A DNA stretch of 64,000 nucleotides from NCBI GenBank assembly GCA_041396905.1, contig JAWKXQ010000016.1:1-64000 (forward strand), read 5' to 3'. How positions within the stretch are numbered: the first letter of the stretch is position 1; each line of letters opens with the position of its first letter. Below, one piece after another: positions 60,951-64,000 of the stretch. Source of the stretch: JACXVD01 sp020446665. Its GTDB lineage: Bacteria > Pseudomonadota > Alphaproteobacteria > Sphingomonadales > Sphingomonadaceae. A program made the translations under genes and the position numbers. The notes beneath the pieces were generated by a model. That model did no database searches. It was not told the DNA's origin and saw only the letters and a program-made list of their open reading frames with translations.

Positions 60951-61271
60951 ATGGTTCAGATTTCATATGTCGCGCACAATGGCGCAGTCCACAAAGTTAC
61001 TGCCCGTCTCGGCATCAGCCTCATGGAGGCCGCAGCGATGAACAGCGTCCCCGGCATTGAGGGCGACTGCGGTGGATTTTGCGCCTGCGGGACCTGCCAT
61101 TGTTATGTTGATGAGAAGGACGCGGTATTGCTGCCTGAGATGCACGAGCTTGAACGTGCGACGCTCGATTTCGCGTACGATGTGACCGAGCGCAGCCGAC
61201 TAGCCTGTCAAATACCGATAACCGAACAAATGGACGGGATCCGCGTGCGCCTTCCTGCCCGCCAGTATTGA
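60951..61271 (+). CDS. [2Fe-2S] ferredoxin, adrenodoxin type
   Basis: Electron carrier of 106 residues. Cysteines C40, C46, C49 and C86 (DCGGFCACGTC ... RLACQIP) have the C-x5-C-x2-C...C spacing of vertebrate-type/putidaredoxin-like ferredoxins, which serve P450s and other oxygenases. Start ATG 60951 with weak upstream signal. It leads the diiron protein gene by 40 bp and is probably its electron donor. A ferredoxin reductase is not visible in the window. Confidence 0.92.
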   Translation: MVQISYVAHNGAVHKVTARLGISLMEAAAMNSVPGIEGDCGGFCACGTCHCYVDEKDAVLLPEMHELERATLDFAYDVTERSRLACQIPITEQMDGIRVRLPARQY

Positions 61272-61311
61272 GCGATCGCCACCTCATGGGACGATCGAGA
61301 TGGAGAGAGTG

Positions 61312-62403
61312 ATGGAAACCGTAAGGGACAATAACATAGCGGAAATGCCGAGCTGGCTCGGGGACAAGACCCCCGATGACATCTATCGCAGCCCGCTAGA
61401 GATCGCCTGGACGTTCGATTACCTGATGTCGGGCGACAAGATCGAGGACCTCTATCGCCGCGCCAAGCAGGACCAGTGGAACAGCGATGAACGGTTGCCG
61501 TGGGATCTGACTATCGATCCTTCGCGTCCGATGATGAATGACGAGCAGGATATCTATCACCGGATGCCGTTCTTCAAGAAGCTGTCGAAGTCGCAGCAGG
61601 AACGCTTTACCGCCCATTCGACCGCCCAGATGCTGTCGCAGTTTTTGCATGGTGAGCAGGGCGCGCTCATGACGGCGGCTTGCATCACCCATTCGGTGCC
61701 CGATGCCACTGCCAAGCTTTATGCCGCAACGCAGACCATGGACGAGGCCCGCCATGTCGAGGTGTTCGCCAAGTATTGCGACAAAGTGGCGATGGTTTAC
61801 CCGATGTCTGGCTGGCTCAAGCAGCTGATCGACGCCACTCTAAAAGCCGATCGCTACGAGAAGATCATGATTGGTATGAACATGATCGTCGAAGGGCTGG
61901 CGCTCGGCGCGTTCAACAACATGTATCGCTCAACGCAATGCGAACTGCTCAAGCAACTGACCTTCAATGTCATGCGCGACGAATCCCGCCATGTCTCCTT
62001 TGGCCATGCCTATCTTGCTCCAGTTATTGCAGGGCTACCCGAAGACGAGGTGGAGGACCTCGCCGATTTCGCTTTCGAGGCGGTGCGCATCCTTGCCTTT
62101 GCCGGGACCGCCGGAACCATCGCCAGCCGGGTTGATCCCGGCTTTATGCTGGTGCTGGAAAACTGCGAAATCGACGCGGACGATTTCTTCGCCGGACTTC
62201 GCGAGGCCGAACAGCTTGGCATCACCCGGCAACTGCCACCGGGTCAGATCCACTCCCTGGAACATCTGATGCTGCCAGCCTTGGCCAGGGTGGGCTTGCT
62301 CACGCAAAGAGTTCGTGCCCGATACGAGGAGGCGGGCATCCCCATATCGGAAGACCCGCGCATTCTCCATGCGATGGAAGGCGGCCATCCGGTCGCTGCG
62401 TAG
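61312..62403 (+). CDS. R2-like ferritin-fold diiron protein
   Basis: Protein of 363 residues. A four-helix-bundle diiron site is visible as two similar halves: E115 (HGEQGAL), E145 and H148 (DEARH); E194 (VEGLAL), E224 and H227 (DESRH). This is the E...E-x2-H pattern of ribonucleotide reductase R2 and related oxygenases, such as AurF-like N-oxygenases. I do not recognise a characterised member. Start ATG 61312 has GGAGAG upstream; ATG 61300 is possible. It sits between ferredoxin and an acyl-CoA-dehydrogenase-like gene, so an oxygenase acting on an acyl or aromatic substrate is plausible. No activity can be read from the sequence. Confidence 0.85.
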   Translation: METVRDNNIAEMPSWLGDKTPDDIYRSPLEIAWTFDYLMSGDKIEDLYRRAKQDQWNSDERLPWDLTIDPSRPMMNDEQDIYHRMPFFKKLSKSQQERFTAHSTAQMLSQFLHGEQGALMTAACITHSVPDATAKLYAATQTMDEARHVEVFAKYCDKVAMVYPMSGWLKQLIDATLKADRYEKIMIGMNMIVEGLALGAFNNMYRSTQCELLKQLTFNVMRDESRHVSFGHAYLAPVIAGLPEDEVEDLADFAFEAVRILAFAGTAGTIASRVDPGFMLVLENCEIDADDFFAGLREAEQLGITRQLPPGQIHSLEHLMLPALARVGLLTQRVRARYEEAGIPISEDPRILHAMEGGHPVAA

Positions 62404-62407
62404 AGAG

Positions 62408-63670
62408 ATGGACTTCACACTTTCGGAAAGGCAATTGGAATGGCGTGACCGCGTCCGCGCCTTCATGCATGATTACATCTATCGGGCGGAAGAGGCATAC
62501 AGCGCGCATATGCGCCAAACCGGCGTCGACCGGTGGCAAGTCCCTGCGATCATCGAAGAACTGAAAGCGCGAGCCTATTCCGAAGGATTGTGGAACCTGT
62601 TCCTGCCACCGTCCGAACACGACACGGATGATTATCGCGGTGCTGGACTCACAAACCTAGAATACGCTCTATGCGCTGAGGAGATGGGGCGGGTCGGTTT
62701 CGCCTCCGAAGCGTTCAATTGCTCCGCTCCCGATACAGGCAATATGGAGGTGCTTCACCGCTATGGGACCAGTGAGCAAAAGGCACGATGGCTCAAGCCG
62801 TTAATGGATGGCGAAATCCGCTCTGCCTTCCTGATGACCGAACCCGATGTTGCATCATCCGACGCGACCAACATACAGACCTCGATCCGCCGCGACGGCG
62901 ATGAATATGTCATCAATGGCCGCAAATGGTGGTCTTCGGGCGCAGGCGATCCGCGTTGCAAGATCACGATCCTCATGGGCAAGACCGATACTGAAGCTGC
63001 CGCGCATCAGCAGCAGTCGCAGATTCTGGTTCCGCTCGATGCGCCGGGCGTCGAGATTGTCCGGATGCTGCCGGTGTTCGGCTATGATGGCGCGCCGCAT
63101 GGCCACGCGGAGATTGTACTTCGCGACGTGCGGGTGCCATCATCGAACCTGATCCTGGGCGAAGGGCGCGGCTTTGAAATCGCCCAAGGCAGGCTTGGTC
63201 CGGGCCGTATCCACCATTGCATGCGCGCCATTGGCGCGGCGGAACGCGCGATCGAGAAGATGGCTGAGCGACTGATGTCGCGGGTCGCCTTCGGCAAGCG
63301 GCTGGCAGATCAGTCGGTCTGGGAACAGCGGTTGGGCGAGGCACGATTGGACATCGAAATGACCCGCCTGTTGTGTCTGAAGGCAGCGGACATGATGGAC
63401 AAGGCTGGCAACAAGGCCGCACGGCAGGAAATCGCCATGATCAAGGTTGCTGCGCCGCGCACCGCGCTAAGGGTGCTCGACCATGCGATGCAGACGCATG
63501 GCGCAGGTGGGTTGTCAGATGACTTCGGCCTTGCCGAAGTCTATGCCGGAATGCGGGCCCTGCGGATTGCCGATGGCCCCGATGAAGTCCACCTGCGCAC
63601 CATCGCACGCATGGAATTCGGCAAACTCGGCGAACGAATGGCAGAGTGGAGGAGCAAACAAGCCCAATGA
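62408..63670 (+). CDS. Acyl-CoA dehydrogenase, ACAD10/11 type
   Basis: FAD-dependent dehydrogenase of 420 residues. Blocks that match the ACAD10/11 subfamily: NCSAPDTGNMEVLHRYGTSE, FLMTEPDVASSDATNIQTS, VINGRKWWSSGAGDPRCKI, VFGYDGAPHGHAEIVLRDVR, EGRGFEIAQGRLGPGRIHHC and, late, IADGPDEVHLRTIAR with Asp where shorter-chain enzymes use a catalytic Glu. Members act on 4-hydroxy acyl-CoAs together with an APH-type kinase. The kinase domain found in ACAD10/11 is not fused here. Start ATG 62408 lies 4 bp after the diiron gene. Confidence 0.92.
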   Translation: MDFTLSERQLEWRDRVRAFMHDYIYRAEEAYSAHMRQTGVDRWQVPAIIEELKARAYSEGLWNLFLPPSEHDTDDYRGAGLTNLEYALCAEEMGRVGFASEAFNCSAPDTGNMEVLHRYGTSEQKARWLKPLMDGEIRSAFLMTEPDVASSDATNIQTSIRRDGDEYVINGRKWWSSGAGDPRCKITILMGKTDTEAAAHQQQSQILVPLDAPGVEIVRMLPVFGYDGAPHGHAEIVLRDVRVPSSNLILGEGRGFEIAQGRLGPGRIHHCMRAIGAAERAIEKMAERLMSRVAFGKRLADQSVWEQRLGEARLDIEMTRLLCLKAADMMDKAGNKAARQEIAMIKVAAPRTALRVLDHAMQTHGAGGLSDDFGLAEVYAGMRALRIADGPDEVHLRTIARMEFGKLGERMAEWRSKQAQ

Positions 63671-64000
63671 ACGGCTCAGTTGATGATGCCATTGCAATGT
63701 TCGCCTCTTGGTATTCCGAAGCACGCGCGCACTCTGGGATTGCGGATGCAAGCGCGGTCAATCTCGCGACCTCAACCGGCGAAGGCAGGCCATCGAGCCG
63801 CATGGTTCTGCTCAAGGGCTATGACGCACAAGGTTTTGTGATCTACACCAATCTCGGAAGCCGAAAGGCGACAGAACTGGCCGGCAATCCGCGCGCGGCG
63901 CTGTGCTTTTACTGGGAACCGCTGGGCAAACAGGTCCGTGTCGAAGGACTGACCGAGCGGGTCACTGATGCCGAGGCAGATACCTATTTTGCCTCGCGCC
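63667..64000 (+). CDS. pdxH: Pyridoxamine 5'-phosphate oxidase, partial
   Basis: FMN enzyme producing pyridoxal 5'-phosphate; the window ends after 111 residues. The N-terminal half has the family motifs SWYSEARAHSGIADASAVNL, GRPSSRMVLLKGYDAQGFVI, YTNLGSRKATELAGNPRAAL and CFYWEPLGKQVRVEGLTERV (FMN and PLP binding). Start ATG overlaps the dehydrogenase stop (ATGA at 63667-63670), so it is the last visible gene of the ferredoxin operon. A PdxH in this operon is unusual, because the housekeeping pdxH is normally elsewhere. Confidence 0.93.
   Translation, partial: MNGSVDDAIAMFASWYSEARAHSGIADASAVNLATSTGEGRPSSRMVLLKGYDAQGFVIYTNLGSRKATELAGNPRAALCFYWEPLGKQVRVEGLTERVTDAEADTYFASR

Noticed and set aside
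1..64000. CRISPR arrays, rRNA operons, complete tRNA genes, insertion-sequence transposases
   Set aside because: None seen: no regularly spaced repeats, no rRNA-like sequence, no complete tRNA fold, no transposase. The only tRNA sequence is the 3' fragment at 58485-58529.

Overview
The window is a GC-rich, densely coded alphaproteobacterial chromosome segment. The gene orders ubiB-ubiE-mutM, rpsT-dnaA and rpmH-rnpA-yidD-yidC-engB, the three large TonB-dependent receptors and the palindromic intergenic repeats suggest the order Sphingomonadales, probably the Erythrobacteraceae. This placement is inferred from protein sequences and gene order only.

Layout. 1-5.5 kb: ubiquinone genes (ubiB, ubiE), DNA repair (mutM), rpsT and dnaA. 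5.5-13.3 kb: DUF983, a MoeB/ThiF enzyme, a damaged sirtuin and dapB, a K+ channel, nth, a PH-like orphan, a dicarboxylate/amino-acid symporter, dapE and a GST. 13.8-19 kb: sthA, then engB, yidC (with an internal stop), yidD, rnpA and rpmH. 19-25 kb: a periplasmic ClpP-like protein, comM, an sbtA/trypsin deletion scar, then carbonic anhydrase, a Ca2+/Na+ exchanger and nhaA in one operon, divergent from an OxyR-like regulator. 25-36 kb: LacI regulator, trmL, MFS, csaA, TPR-sulfotransferase, TonB receptor and BCCT transporter. 36-42 kb: a glycerolipid locus (PlsB, monoacylglycerol-lipase-like hydrolase, HAD-PlsC fusion) and a broken HAD gene. 41.5-46.8 kb: a TetR regulator divergent from a TonB receptor, alpha/beta hydrolase and MFS module. 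46.9-58.3 kb: putA, a UDP-sugar epimerase, DEAD-box helicase, dcd, globin/NsrR pair, saccharopine-dehydrogenase-like gene and a ZnuD-like receptor. 58.5-64 kb: the left end of an apparent island. It begins with the 3' part of a tRNA-Gly(GCC) and a tyrosine integrase, and carries a Crp/Fnr regulator divergent from a ferredoxin, R2-like diiron protein, ACAD10/11-type dehydrogenase and PdxH operon. This cluster is the best candidate for an undescribed system.

Sequence quality matters here. dnaA, cobB, dapB, yidC, an HAD gene, a saccharopine-dehydrogenase gene and the integrase all carry indels or stops although the flanking codons stay conserved. cobB and dapB together hold at least ten indels in 1.45 kb. 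The simplest explanation is uncorrected sequencing error. The sbtA/trypsin junction looks instead like a genuine deletion.

Four kinds of nested-palindrome repeat occupy the gaps at 2.2, 13.6, 15.3/51.1 and 18.7 kb. Regulatory sites that can be read directly are an OxyR-type half operator (25015-25029), a TetR-like operator (42225-42247), a Zur-like palindrome (58333-58348) and an FNR/FixK box (60878-60891).
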